Positions 52,774 to 61,785 of a stretch of 64,000 nucleotides of DNA are shown here, one piece after another. The notes beneath the pieces were generated by a model. The model worked only from the letters and a program-made list of their open reading frames with translations. It ran no database searches and was not told the DNA's origin. This stretch comes from Candidatus Nitricoxidireducens bremensis (GTDB lineage Bacteria > Pseudomonadota > Gammaproteobacteria > Burkholderiales > Rhodocyclaceae): assembly GCA_030247725.1 (NCBI GenBank), contig JAOTRT010000003.1, forward strand, positions 372,001 through 436,000, written 5' to 3'. The number at the start of each line of letters is the position of its first letter. The stretch's first letter is position 1. The position numbers and the translations under genes are program-made.

Positions 52774-53678
52774 GCGGCCGGCCCCAGGTAGCCGGGCGCC
52801 ACGGCTTCGAGGGGGGTCGGTTCGATGCCGAAGGGCAGGGCGCAGCCGCTGTCGCAGATGCTGGGCAGGCGCATGGAGCGAACGTTGTCCCGGGTCATGG
52901 GACCGCCGGGAACGAATTCCATGGCCCAGGCCTGGAGCCAGGAGGCGAAGTCCGGCAGGCCGAGGATGGGACGCGGATGGCCGGACACGCGGCCCGCATA
53001 GGCCACCAGTTCCCGCAGGCTGTACACCCGGGGGCCGCAGAGGTCGTAGGCCCGGCCATGGCTGTCGGTACGTTCGAGACAGGCGGCGAGAACTGTCGTC
53101 ACATCCCCCATCCAGACCGGCTGGAAGCGCGCTGCGGGACAGGCCAGGGGCACCAGGGGCGCCATCTTCAGCAGCCCGGCGAACAGGGTGAGGAAGGAAT
53201 CGCCGCGGCCGAAGATCACCGAGGGACGGACGATGGTGACGGCCACCTCCGGCTGGGCGGCGAGGACGGCCGTCTCGCCCGCCGCCTTGGAGCGCAGATA
53301 GCCGGACGGCGCGTCCGCGGCGGCCTTGAGGGCGGAAACGTGGATCAGCCGGGGCACGCCGGCGGCGCGACAGGCGGCGGCGACTTTCTGCGGTAGTTCC
53401 ACATGGGCCCGGGCGAAGCCGGCACCGTAGGGATCGCCCTCGCCGCCCTTGAGAATGCCGACGAGGCTGAACACGGCGTCCTGGCCTCGGCACAGGCGGG
53501 CGAGCGTGGCCGGGTTGTGTACGTCGGCCTCGACCACTTCGACCGTCGGCAGCAGGGCCAGGTGCTTGGCCCGTTCCCGGCGGCGGGTCGGCAGGGTCAG
53601 GCGGTGGCCGGCGGCGGCCAGCACGGCCGCCAGATGGCTGCCCAAAAAACCCGTGCCGCCGATGAGCAGGAGGTTCAC
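52770..53678 (-). CDS. NAD(P)-binding SDR protein, complex I NDUFA9-like
   Basis: The 302-residue protein has an atypical SDR Rossmann motif (IGGTGFLGSHLAAVL at about 6-20) and resembles the NDUFA9-like group through SLVGILKGGEGDP, VSALKAAADAPSGYLRSKA, TIVRPSVIFGRGDSFL and VYSLRELVAYAG. In mitochondria NDUFA9 is a complex I subunit; the bacterial proteins are uncharacterised. The GTG start, after GGAGGAAT, overlaps the slt stop. It sits between slt and cca in a tight run. Confidence 0.87.
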   Translation of the reverse strand: MNLLLIGGTGFLGSHLAAVLAAAGHRLTLPTRRRERAKHLALLPTVEVVEADVHNPATLARLCRGQDAVFSLVGILKGGEGDPYGAGFARAHVELPQKVAAACRAAGVPRLIHVSALKAAADAPSGYLRSKAAGETAVLAAQPEVAVTIVRPSVIFGRGDSFLTLFAGLLKMAPLVPLACPAARFQPVWMGDVTTVLAACLERTDSHGRAYDLCGPRVYSLRELVAYAGRVSGHPRPILGLPDFASWLQAWAMEFVPGGPMTRDNVRSMRLPSICDSGCALPFGIEPTPLEAVAPGYLGPAA

Positions 53679-55615
53679 GGCAATTCCTCCGTTGCCGTGT
53701 CGCCGTTGCCCTTGGGGCGGACGACGCCGAGGCGGCTCTTGAGGGATTGGGGTTTCTCGTCGAACAGCGCCGCGTAGTAGATGGCGTTGCTCATGACCTT
53801 CTTCACGTAGTCGCGGGTTTCGTTGAAGGGAATGGTCTCGGCGTAGATGGCGCCTTCCAGGGGATGTTCGGCACGCCAGCGGCGGGCCCGGCCGGGGCCG
53901 GCGTTGTAGGCTGCCGAGGCCAGCACCGGATGGTTGTCCAGGCTCTCCAGCACCATCTTCAGGTAGTTCGTGCCCAGGGTGACGTTGGTGTCCATTTCGG
54001 CCACCCGGGCCGGATGGAAGCGGGGCATGTTGATCTTCTTCGCCACCCACTTGGCGGTGGCCGGCATCACCTGCATGAGGCCCTTGGCGCCGACGGTGGA
54101 TCTGGCATTGGTGACGAAGCGGCTCTCCTGACGCATGAGGCCATAGACCCAGCTGTAGTCGAGGGCCAGTTCGCGGGCCTTGGGTTCCACGTATTCCCGG
54201 TAGGGCGCCAGGTAGCGCAGGCCGTAGTCGTGCTGGGCCAGGGTGCGGTCGGCGGTGCTGATGGCCCGGTCGAAGACATCGTGCTTGCGGGCGAATTCGG
54301 CGGCGGCGAGGAGCTGGCGGTCGTTCATGCCGCGCACGGTCCAGTTCCATTCGCGCACGCCTTCGATGCGGATGTCGAGCCGCATGAGGGCCAGAGCCCG
54401 GCGCAGGGCCGGGTTGGCGGCGGCCTGGGCGAGCTCCTCCGCCGTCGGCGGAGCGGCCTTGGCCGGGAGAGTGACGCTGCGGCCCAGCTCCTCGTCGGCC
54501 AGGTTGCCGTAGAAATTGGGCTGGCCGCCGATCTTCTGGTACAGGAGGTTGGCTTCCTGCTGGCGGCCGTGACTGGCCAGGGCGCGGGCGAGCCAATAGA
54601 CCCAGGCCGGGTCGCCGGCCAGTTGGGGCGGCATCTGCTCGATGGTGCGGCGGACCGTCGTCCAGTCGTGGGTGCGCAGGGCGGCGCGGGCCTTCCAGGC
54701 GATCTGCTCCTCGCCGAGTGGCGTGGTCGGCGATGCCTGGGCCGCTTTCTCGTACCAGGCCAGGGCATCCGGCAGGTGGCGCAGGGCGGCCTGCCAGGCG
54801 ATCTGCCCCCAGGCGTAGGCGCGTTCGGCGGCGGGGAAGCGGTCCTCGATGTCGCGCCACTGGGCGGCGGTGGTTTCGGGATCGCTGCGAGCCATGCGCT
54901 GGATCGCGTAGAGGGCCATTTCACGGCCGAGACGGGTGGCGGCGAAATTGGCGGGCAACCTGGCGATGTAGCGCGCCGGCCGGTCGGCGATGGTGTCGAG
55001 CAGTTTGCCGTCCGGTTCCTGGCCCTTGGGCAGATAGCGGGCGAAGAGCTTCGCCTGGCTGAGCTTCTTGCCTTCGAGCAGGCGGCGGAGGCGCGCCCAG
55101 GCATCGTTGCTGTCGATGCGTTGTTCCAGGATCAGTTGCTCCATCAGGGGCAGGCAGGAGTCCGGCATGTCCAGCAAGGAGAACCACAGGGGCCGCGCCT
55201 CGTCGAGGGCCGTGCGGTCCTGCTGGTCGGCCAGCCGCGCCTGCAGGGCGTAGCAGGCCACTTCCTGGTCGGGTTGGACGAGCTTCGGGTATTCGCTGCG
55301 GAAGGGTTCCCACTCGCGCCGCTTGCCGACGGCCTTGAGCCAGTCGCTGCGCAGCTTCTCGGCGATGTAGCTGCCGCTCTCCCGCTGCAGGAATTCGGCC
55401 ACGCCCTCGGACTGGCTGTCCTCGATGCGCAGGCGCAACTGCCAGTATTCGGCCCACGGCAGCAACTCATGGCCCTTGAGGGCCTCGACGCTTTTTGCGA
55501 GACGCACGCGCTCGCCGTTGCGGAAAGCCTCGCGGGCGGCGAGGACCTTGTCGTCGCCGACGTCGGCGGCGGCCAGGAGGGGGAGGAAAATCAGGATGCC
55601 GGCAAGGCGTTTCAT
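53675..55615 (-). CDS. slt: Soluble lytic murein transglycosylase Slt
   Basis: Slt cleaves peptidoglycan between MurNAc and GlcNAc, forming 1,6-anhydro ends. The 646-residue protein has a signal peptide (about 1-17), a long alpha-superhelical U-domain of repeats (about 30-440), and a C-terminal SLT domain with catalytic Glu497 in LMRQESRFVTNARS, followed by VGAKGLMQVMPATAKWVA and the AAYNAGPGRARRW motif. It is the first gene of the slt-SDR-cca-HDOD run. Confidence 0.95.
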   Translation of the reverse strand: MKRLAGILIFLPLLAAADVGDDKVLAAREAFRNGERVRLAKSVEALKGHELLPWAEYWQLRLRIEDSQSEGVAEFLQRESGSYIAEKLRSDWLKAVGKRREWEPFRSEYPKLVQPDQEVACYALQARLADQQDRTALDEARPLWFSLLDMPDSCLPLMEQLILEQRIDSNDAWARLRRLLEGKKLSQAKLFARYLPKGQEPDGKLLDTIADRPARYIARLPANFAATRLGREMALYAIQRMARSDPETTAAQWRDIEDRFPAAERAYAWGQIAWQAALRHLPDALAWYEKAAQASPTTPLGEEQIAWKARAALRTHDWTTVRRTIEQMPPQLAGDPAWVYWLARALASHGRQQEANLLYQKIGGQPNFYGNLADEELGRSVTLPAKAAPPTAEELAQAAANPALRRALALMRLDIRIEGVREWNWTVRGMNDRQLLAAAEFARKHDVFDRAISTADRTLAQHDYGLRYLAPYREYVEPKARELALDYSWVYGLMRQESRFVTNARSTVGAKGLMQVMPATAKWVAKKINMPRFHPARVAEMDTNVTLGTNYLKMVLESLDNHPVLASAAYNAGPGRARRWRAEHPLEGAIYAETIPFNETRDYVKKVMSNAIYYAALFDEKPQSLKSRLGVVRPKGNGDTATEELP

Positions 55616-55654
55616 CGGTTATCTTCTAACAACTGCATCGTTTCACATTAGCAC

Positions 55655-56269
55655 ATGGCCCCTACCCACCAGCCGCCGGAACATGCCGCCAATTCCGCGG
55701 CAAATTGCGCCACTGGGCGGACATCCCTGCGGCGGGAGAAGATCGCCGCCCGCGCGGCCCTGACGCCGGCCGAGCATGCCCGCCTCAACGCCCTGGTGGA
55801 AGACCGTCTCGCGACGGAACTGGCGCCCCATCGCCCCGGCGTCCTCGCCTTCTGCTGGCCCATCCGCAACGAGTTCGACGCCCGGCCCCTCGCCGTACGC
55901 CTGACTGCAGCCGGTTGGCGCATGGCGATGCCGACGGTGGTGGAGAAGGACGCCCCCATGGCGTTCCGGCCCTGGACCGCCGATGCGGCCATGACCCGCG
56001 ACCCCTACGGGATTCCGGTGCCGGACTCCGCCGCAATCGCGCCGCCGCCGGATGTCGTTTTGCTGCCGCTGGTGGCCTTCGACGCCAGGGGTTTCCGGCT
56101 CGGCTACGGCGGCGGCTATTTCGACCGCACGCTTGCCGCCCTGGTTCCGCGCCCCCTGACCATCGGTGTCGGTTTCGAACTGGCGCGGGTCGCCGATATC
56201 CATCCCCAGGCCCACGACATTCCCCTCGACTGCATCGTGACCGAAGCCGGCGTGCTGCGCTTCGGCTAA
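55655..56269 (+). CDS. 5-formyltetrahydrofolate cyclo-ligase
   Basis: The enzyme converts 5-formyl-THF to 5,10-methenyl-THF with ATP, salvaging folate. The 204-residue protein has the RREKIAARAAL start of the family, the middle FCWPIRNEFDARPL, and the nucleotide-binding signature RLGYGGGYFDRTLA with TIGVGFELARV. It is divergent from slt, 39 bases away. Together with purU it belongs to the one-carbon genes of the window. Confidence 0.94.
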   Translation: MAPTHQPPEHAANSAANCATGRTSLRREKIAARAALTPAEHARLNALVEDRLATELAPHRPGVLAFCWPIRNEFDARPLAVRLTAAGWRMAMPTVVEKDAPMAFRPWTADAAMTRDPYGIPVPDSAAIAPPPDVVLLPLVAFDARGFRLGYGGGYFDRTLAALVPRPLTIGVGFELARVADIHPQAHDIPLDCIVTEAGVLRFG

Positions 56270-56364
56270 TTCCCCTTTGCCCAGGAAGGCCGTCGGGGAT
56301 TGCGTTTGCGGCGTTTCGGGACGATCATGACGGCTATAGAACCATAGATGCAGATAATCCCCGA

Positions 56365-57528
56365 ATGAGAGCTGCATTCCCTCTGGCCACGCTACAGCCG
56401 GTTTCGGATACCCACAATGCCTGGGTGGCGCTGTTGCTGGAAACTTCGCCGCCGCCCAGGAACGACGATCTGGCGCGCTTTTGCGTCGATTGTGGCCTGG
56501 CAGAAGCCCTCGCCCCCCTGCCTTGCATCGTTTCCCTGACGGACCTGGAGGTGGATCTGTCGGCCCTGCCGGCAGAACAGGCGATCCTGCGTCTGCCGAC
56601 CGCGTTCTTCTGCGATCGCGCCAACGACGAGGCCCTCGACGCCTTGCAGGCCAGGGGTTTCCGGTTCATGGGCAGCGGCCTGCCGCTGGTCGGCCAGACG
56701 CCCCATGGACACCTGAAGGCCTTCGCCCTGCCCTGCCCCGGCCGCGGCGTCCCGGTGGGCGTCGGCGAATGGCTGGGCAAGCTGCCGGGTCCCCACATGG
56801 CGCTCGGCGCGGAGGAGATCACCTGTTCCGGCCGCTGCCATTTCCAGTGGCTGGCGGGCAATTTCCCCCAGCACTTGCTGCCGGGTGCCGGCCGGCATGC
56901 GGACACTTCGAACCGCGCCCTGTTGCTGGAACTCCTGGCGGCGGTGGCCAGCGACGCCGATTCCCATCGGCTTGAGGCGACGATCAAGCGCGATCCCCAG
57001 CTGTCCTACCACCTGCTGAAGCTGGTGAATTCGGTGGCCTTCGCGGTGCCGACGAAGATCGGCAGCTTCGGCCAGGCCATCGCGCTGCTGGGGCGGCGCC
57101 AGCTCCAGCGCTGGCTGCAGTTGCTGCTCTACGCCCGGGGCCAGAAGGGCGAGGCCGCCAATCCGCTGCTGCCCCAGGCAGCCATGCGCGCCCGCCTGGC
57201 GGAGGCGCTCTGTGAAGGTCTCGGTGGTTCCCGCGACGAGCAGGACCGGGCCTTCATGGCCGGCATGTTCTCCCTGCTGGACACCCTGTTCGGCATCCCC
57301 ATCGCCGAGATCATGAAACCCCTGAACCTGGCGGAGGATGTGGCGGCGGCCCTGTCGGCCCGCAGCGGCAGGCTCGGTCTTCTGCTCAAGGCCATCGAGG
57401 CTGGCGAGCGCGGCGCCCGCGACGAACTCGCCGCCCTGCTGGCCCAGGCGGGCATCGGCCACGAAGCCTGGGCTCGTGCCCTGGTTCCCGCCGTCGGCTG
57501 GGCGGTACAAGTCAGCCGCGAGGCCTGA
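56365..57528 (+). CDS. EAL-like/HDOD protein (YuxH type)
   Basis: The 387-residue protein has a short degenerate EAL-like N-terminal half (about 10-190; the EAL catalytic residues are missing) joined to an HDOD domain (about 195-387) with IKRDPQLSYHLLKLVNSVAF and QAIALLGRRQLQRWLQLLLY. This YuxH layout is found in many proteobacterial signalling proteins that control c-di-GMP networks. The ATG at 56365 starts the family-like part. It is two bases before a GGDEF-EAL gene, so the pair is probably one unit. Confidence 0.88.
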   Translation: MRAAFPLATLQPVSDTHNAWVALLLETSPPPRNDDLARFCVDCGLAEALAPLPCIVSLTDLEVDLSALPAEQAILRLPTAFFCDRANDEALDALQARGFRFMGSGLPLVGQTPHGHLKAFALPCPGRGVPVGVGEWLGKLPGPHMALGAEEITCSGRCHFQWLAGNFPQHLLPGAGRHADTSNRALLLELLAAVASDADSHRLEATIKRDPQLSYHLLKLVNSVAFAVPTKIGSFGQAIALLGRRQLQRWLQLLLYARGQKGEAANPLLPQAAMRARLAEALCEGLGGSRDEQDRAFMAGMFSLLDTLFGIPIAEIMKPLNLAEDVAAALSARSGRLGLLLKAIEAGERGARDELAALLAQAGIGHEAWARALVPAVGWAVQVSREA

Positions 57529-57530
57529 GC

Positions 57531-59699
57531 ATGGCGGACGGCAATTCCGGCAAGGCGGACCTGGATCGTATCGAAGCCCTCTGCCGCGAGATATTGACGG
57601 AGGAGGGCCGGCAGCGCGCCGGGGACATCGCGGCGCGCATCCTCGACGAGGTTGCCGGCGCCCGCGAGCACCTGCACAAGCAGACCCAGATCATCGACCA
57701 GATCCACGAGTCGGTGATCACCATGGATCTGGACGGCTACATCACGAGCTGGAACCGGGGCGCCGAGCGCCTGTTCGGCTATGCGGCGGCGGAGGCCATC
57801 GGCCGCCACATCCTGTTCCTCTACGCCGACCCCGACGAGGACGACGAGGGTTTCCAGGACGTCTTCCTGGAACACGGCGGCCGGGAACTGGAGGTGCGCC
57901 GCCGCCGCAAGTCGGGCGAAGTGTTCTGGGCCAGCCTCCAGCTGTCCCTGGTGCGCGATCCGGACGGCTATCCGGCGGGCATCATCGGCTATCTGACGGA
58001 CATCACCGCGCGGATAGAGGCCCAGGAGAACCAGCGGCTCCACGCGCGGATTTTCGAGCATACCGACCAGGGCATCCTTATCACCGACGCCGAACAGGTG
58101 ATCGTTTCGGTGAACCAGGCCTTCACGCGCATCACCGGCTACAGTGCCGAGGAGGCCGTCGGCAAGACGCCGCGCCTGATGCGCGCCGGCCAGGAGGACC
58201 AGGATTTCTTCGCCGAGGTCTGGCGCCACATCCACGACGGCGGGCGCTGGCAGGGCGAGATATGGGAACGCCGCAAGAACGGCGAGGCCTATCCGGCCTG
58301 GGTTTCCATCGGCATCGTGAAGAACGCGCGCGGCGACGTCGCCAACTACTTCTCCATCTTTTCCGACATCACCGAGCGCAAGGAATCCGAGGAACGCATC
58401 CGCCACCTGGCCTACTACGACGCCCTCACCGAGCTGCCGAACCGTACCCTGTTCTACAAGCTGGTGGACCAGGCCCTGACGGAAGCACGGCGCAACCGGC
58501 TCCACGGGGCCCTGCTGTTCATCGACCTCAACCGCTTCAAGCCCATCAACGACACCCTCGGTCACGGTGTCGGCGACCGCCTGCTGCAGCAGATCGGCTA
58601 CCGCTTCCGCGAGGTGCTGCGCACCGAGGACCTGGTGGCGCGTCTCGGCGGCGACGAATTCGTCGTCGCCCTGTTCGACATCACCATGCGCGAGCATGCC
58701 GGTCTCGTCGCCCAGAAGCTGCTGTCCGCCCTCGATGCGCCCTTCTTCATCGACGGCCACGAACTCAAGGTCGGCGCCGCCATCGGCATCAGCGTCTATC
58801 CCCAGGACGGCTTCGACACCGAGACCCTGCTGCGCCTGGCGGACATCGCCATGTATCGGGCCAAGCAGACCGGCCAGGACGGCCACGCCTTCTACAGCCA
58901 CGAGATGAACCAGCGGGCCCTGGACCGCCTGCAGACCGAGTCGGCCCTGCGCCACGCCATTGAGCGCAACGAACTGCTGTTGCACTATCAGCCGAAGGTG
59001 GATATCGCCAGCGGACGCATCGTCGGCGCCGAGGCGCTGGTGCGCTGGCGCCATCCGGAGCGGGGCATGATCCCGCCCGGCGACTTCGTGCCGGTGGCGG
59101 AGGAGACGGGCCTGGTGGTGCGCATCAGCGCCTGGGTGCTGGAAGAGGCCGTGCGCCAGGCCAAGGCCTGGCGGGACGCCGGGCTGCCGACGACCAAGAT
59201 CGCCATCAACCTGTCGGCGCGGGATTTCTCTTCCGCCCTGCCCCAGCGCGTCGGCGATACGCTGAAGAACCACGGCCTGGAACCCGACTGGCTGGAGCTG
59301 GAGATCACCGAGAGCATGCTGATGCACAACACCGAGCGCGTCATCGCCATGATGGACGAGCTGGCCGCCCTCGGCGTCACTCTGGCGCTGGACGATTTCG
59401 GCACCGGCTATTCCAGCCTGTCCTATCTCAAGCGCTTTCCCATCGACACCCTCAAGATCGACCGTTCCTTCGTCACCGGCATTCCCGCCGACCTCAACGA
59501 CTGTGCCATTGCCGGCGCCATTGCCAGCATGGCGAAGCGGCTCGGCCACAAGGTGATCGCCGAGGGTGTGGAGTCGGAGAACCAGCTCGCCTTCCTCAGG
59601 AGCCTGGGCTGCGACGAGTTTCAGGGCTACCTGTTCGCACCCCCGGTGCCGCCGCAGGATTTCGAGGCCATGTTGCGCGAGGACAAGCGCCTCGGCTGA
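57531..59699 (+). CDS. PAS-PAS-GGDEF-EAL c-di-GMP protein
   Basis: The 722-residue cytoplasmic protein has an N-terminal helical region (1-55), two PAS domains (about 58-165 and 175-290), a GGDEF domain with intact GGDEF at 373-377, and an EAL domain with EAL at 501-503 (AEALVRWRHP) and later ENQLAFLRSLGCDEFQGYLF. Both catalytic motifs look complete, so it could make or break c-di-GMP depending on the PAS signal. The second PAS (ITGYSAEEAVGKTPRLMRAG) strongly resembles the one at the left edge of the window. Confidence 0.94.
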   Translation: MADGNSGKADLDRIEALCREILTEEGRQRAGDIAARILDEVAGAREHLHKQTQIIDQIHESVITMDLDGYITSWNRGAERLFGYAAAEAIGRHILFLYADPDEDDEGFQDVFLEHGGRELEVRRRRKSGEVFWASLQLSLVRDPDGYPAGIIGYLTDITARIEAQENQRLHARIFEHTDQGILITDAEQVIVSVNQAFTRITGYSAEEAVGKTPRLMRAGQEDQDFFAEVWRHIHDGGRWQGEIWERRKNGEAYPAWVSIGIVKNARGDVANYFSIFSDITERKESEERIRHLAYYDALTELPNRTLFYKLVDQALTEARRNRLHGALLFIDLNRFKPINDTLGHGVGDRLLQQIGYRFREVLRTEDLVARLGGDEFVVALFDITMREHAGLVAQKLLSALDAPFFIDGHELKVGAAIGISVYPQDGFDTETLLRLADIAMYRAKQTGQDGHAFYSHEMNQRALDRLQTESALRHAIERNELLLHYQPKVDIASGRIVGAEALVRWRHPERGMIPPGDFVPVAEETGLVVRISAWVLEEAVRQAKAWRDAGLPTTKIAINLSARDFSSALPQRVGDTLKNHGLEPDWLELEITESMLMHNTERVIAMMDELAALGVTLALDDFGTGYSSLSYLKRFPIDTLKIDRSFVTGIPADLNDCAIAGAIASMAKRLGHKVIAEGVESENQLAFLRSLGCDEFQGYLFAPPVPPQDFEAMLREDKRLG

Positions 59700-59703
59700 G
59701 CCC

Positions 59704-60849
59704 TCAGTCTAGCGCCTGCGCCATGCGGGCCAGCGCCGTTTCCAGCAGTTCCCGCCGACAGCCGAAGTTGAGGCGCACGAAGCCCGGTGCGCCGAAGTCG
59801 GCACCGTCCGAGAGCCCCACCCCCGCCGCTTCGAAGACCCGCTGGGGATTCTCCACGCCCATGCCGCGGGCGTCGATCCAGGCCAGGTAGGTGGCTTCCA
59901 CCGGGGCCATGGCGAGTTCGCTGCGGCCGGCGACGAAGCGTTCGACGAGGCGGGCATTGCCGCGCAGGTAGGTCAGCAGCTCGCGCCGCCACTCCACGCC
60001 GTCCCGCAGGGCGGCTTCGCAGGCGACGAGGCCGAGGGAATTCACGTGGGGCACGATGCCGTACATGGCGCCGCGGAAGTCGCGCCGCAGACGGGCATCG
60101 GGAATGACGGCGAAGGCGCAGCCGAGGCCCGGCACGTTGAAGGTCTTCGACGGCGCCATCAGGGTGATGCTGCGCTTCGCCGCCTCGGGCGACAGGGTCG
60201 CGAAGGGCTGGTGGCGCCGGCCGGTGGCGAGGATCAGGTCGCAGTGGATCTCGTCGGAGCAGACGACGAAGTCGTGCTTCTCGGCCAGGGCCAGCAGTTG
60301 CCACAGTTCATCTTCGCGCCAGCTGCGGCCGACCGGATTGTGGGGGTGGCAGAGCAGGAACTGGGAGGGCCTCGCGCTGCGCAGCACACCATCGACGGCG
60401 GCCCAATCCCAGCTCCAGCCTTGATCGTCCATCACCAGGGGAGCGGTGACCGTGCGGCGCTCCGAATGGGCGGGCGCGGAAAGGAAGGGCGGATAGATCG
60501 GCGTGGCGGTGAAGACCGCCGAACCGGCGTCGCCCCGGGCGCGACAGGCCACGTGGAGGCCGGTGACGAGGCCCGGCAGCCAGACCAGCCAGTCCGGGTC
60601 GATGGTCCAGCCGTACTCGCGGTCCAGATGACCGACGACGGCGTCCACGAGGGAGGGCCAGGGCTGGCCGTAGCCGAACACGCCCTGGTCGATGCGCCGG
60701 TGCAGGGCCGCGAGCACCGGCGGCGGCGCGGCGAAGTCCATGTCGGCGACCCACAGGGGGATCACGTCCCGGCCGGCGTATTTGTTCCACTTGGTGCTGT
60801 CGGGGAACTCCCCGCCGCGCCGGTCGATGGGACGGTCGAAATCGAACAT
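59704..60849 (-). CDS. PatB/MalY-type PLP-dependent C-S lyase
   Basis: The 381-residue fold-type I PLP enzyme carries the cofactor lysine Lys235 in LMAPSKTFNVPGL, the start DFDRPIDRRGGEFPDSTKW and PLWVADMDFAAPP typical of the MalY/PatB family, and LCHPHNPVGRSW. Members act as cystathionine beta-lyase, releasing homocysteine, or as aminotransferases. A role in methionine synthesis would fit metH elsewhere in the window. It lies 38 bases after the CsgG-like gene on the same strand. Confidence 0.9.
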   Translation of the reverse strand: MFDFDRPIDRRGGEFPDSTKWNKYAGRDVIPLWVADMDFAAPPPVLAALHRRIDQGVFGYGQPWPSLVDAVVGHLDREYGWTIDPDWLVWLPGLVTGLHVACRARGDAGSAVFTATPIYPPFLSAPAHSERRTVTAPLVMDDQGWSWDWAAVDGVLRSARPSQFLLCHPHNPVGRSWREDELWQLLALAEKHDFVVCSDEIHCDLILATGRRHQPFATLSPEAAKRSITLMAPSKTFNVPGLGCAFAVIPDARLRRDFRGAMYGIVPHVNSLGLVACEAALRDGVEWRRELLTYLRGNARLVERFVAGRSELAMAPVEATYLAWIDARGMGVENPQRVFEAAGVGLSDGADFGAPGFVRLNFGCRRELLETALARMAQALD

Positions 60850-60857
60850 GGCAGGGG

Positions 60858-60879
60858 GCGGCCGGCGGATGCCGGCCGC
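60858..60879. repeat. Hairpin between CsgG-like and malY-like genes
   Basis: GCGGCCGGC and GCCGGCCGC form a perfect nine-base-pair stem around a four-base loop. No T-run follows on the minus strand, so it may be a message-stabilising element or a pause site between the two genes. Confidence 0.5.
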
Positions 60880-60886
60880 ATAGAGA

Positions 60887-61732
60887 TCAGCGTTTCTTGT
60901 AGCGGCCGTCGATTTCGGCGACGCAGGATTGCACGAGGCGCTGCACCAGGCTGTCGAGGGTGAGGCCGCCGCTGGTGCCCTGGGAGACGCCCAGCACCGA
61001 GGTGGCCTGGGCGCCGAGTTCCATCTTGTCTTCCACGTAGCCGCTGGCCACCTGCTCGGTGGTGTTGGCGTCGAGGATCTTGTAGCGCAGACCGACGATC
61101 CAGACGCCGGCCGTCTCGCCCGTCTTCACGGAGCTGCCGACCACGTTGGCCGCCGCGCCGCCGTAGCCGCCGATGGCCAGGCCCGCGAGCTGGCCGATGG
61201 CGCCGCCGTCGAAGCCCTTCTGGGCCTGGGCCACGGGCTCGGCCTTGAGGACGTCGAACTTGACCATCCACTTGGTGCTCTTGAACTTGCCGCGCTTGAA
61301 GACCTTGGCGGCCTCGTCGGGATCGCCGAGGCCGAAGGCGAGCTGGACCTCCTTGAGCAGGGGGCCCAGGTCGGAGCGTTCGAGGACGCGGAAATTGGCG
61401 CGCGTCAGCTCCAGCTCGGCAAAGTCGGCGATGTTGTTGGGGCCGAACTTCTGGGTGAAGGTGGCGTTGGTGCTCTTGATGTCGCCCGGCAGGACCACGA
61501 GGGTCGGTCCGGGGAAGGCGGCGTTGGCGTACTCGATGGGCTTGTAGAGGGCCTTGTCGGCCATCTGGTTGGCCTCGGCGGAGGCCGTGGTGGCGGGCTG
61601 CGGGCCGTCGGCGGGCTGTCCCTCCGCCGGCTTCTTCTCGCCGCCGAAGATCTTGTCGAGGAAGGCATGGCTGGGCGTACTTGCCAGGGCGAGTCCGAGG
61701 GAAAGGCAGGCGAACAGGTGGCGATGGTTCAT
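60887..61732 (-). CDS. CsgG/HfaB-like secreted protein
   Basis: The 281-residue protein has a signal peptide ending THAFL-like (SHAFLDKIF) and a CsgG-like domain: FAELELTRANFRVLERSDLGPLL, a Gly-rich GFDGGAIGQLAGLAIGGYGG segment, and VWIVGLRYKILDANTTEQVASG. CsgG forms outer-membrane channels for curli; here no lipobox cysteine is seen and no curli genes are near. It lies 53 bases downstream of a caspase-fold gene, suggesting a joint function that cannot be named. Confidence 0.8.
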   Translation of the reverse strand: MNHRHLFACLSLGLALASTPSHAFLDKIFGGEKKPAEGQPADGPQPATTASAEANQMADKALYKPIEYANAAFPGPTLVVLPGDIKSTNATFTQKFGPNNIADFAELELTRANFRVLERSDLGPLLKEVQLAFGLGDPDEAAKVFKRGKFKSTKWMVKFDVLKAEPVAQAQKGFDGGAIGQLAGLAIGGYGGAAANVVGSSVKTGETAGVWIVGLRYKILDANTTEQVASGYVEDKMELGAQATSVLGVSQGTSGGLTLDSLVQRLVQSCVAEIDGRYKKR

Positions 61733-61785
61733 GGACGGTCTCCGGACGATGCTGAAAGGGTTTTCCTGTCGATCTCTTGGGATGC

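Noticed and set aside
59704..60849. Calling the PLP enzyme metC or a histidinol-phosphate aminotransferase
   Set aside because: The N-terminal and lysine-site motifs fit the PatB/MalY group, which is fold-type I but distinct from MetC; substrate is left open.
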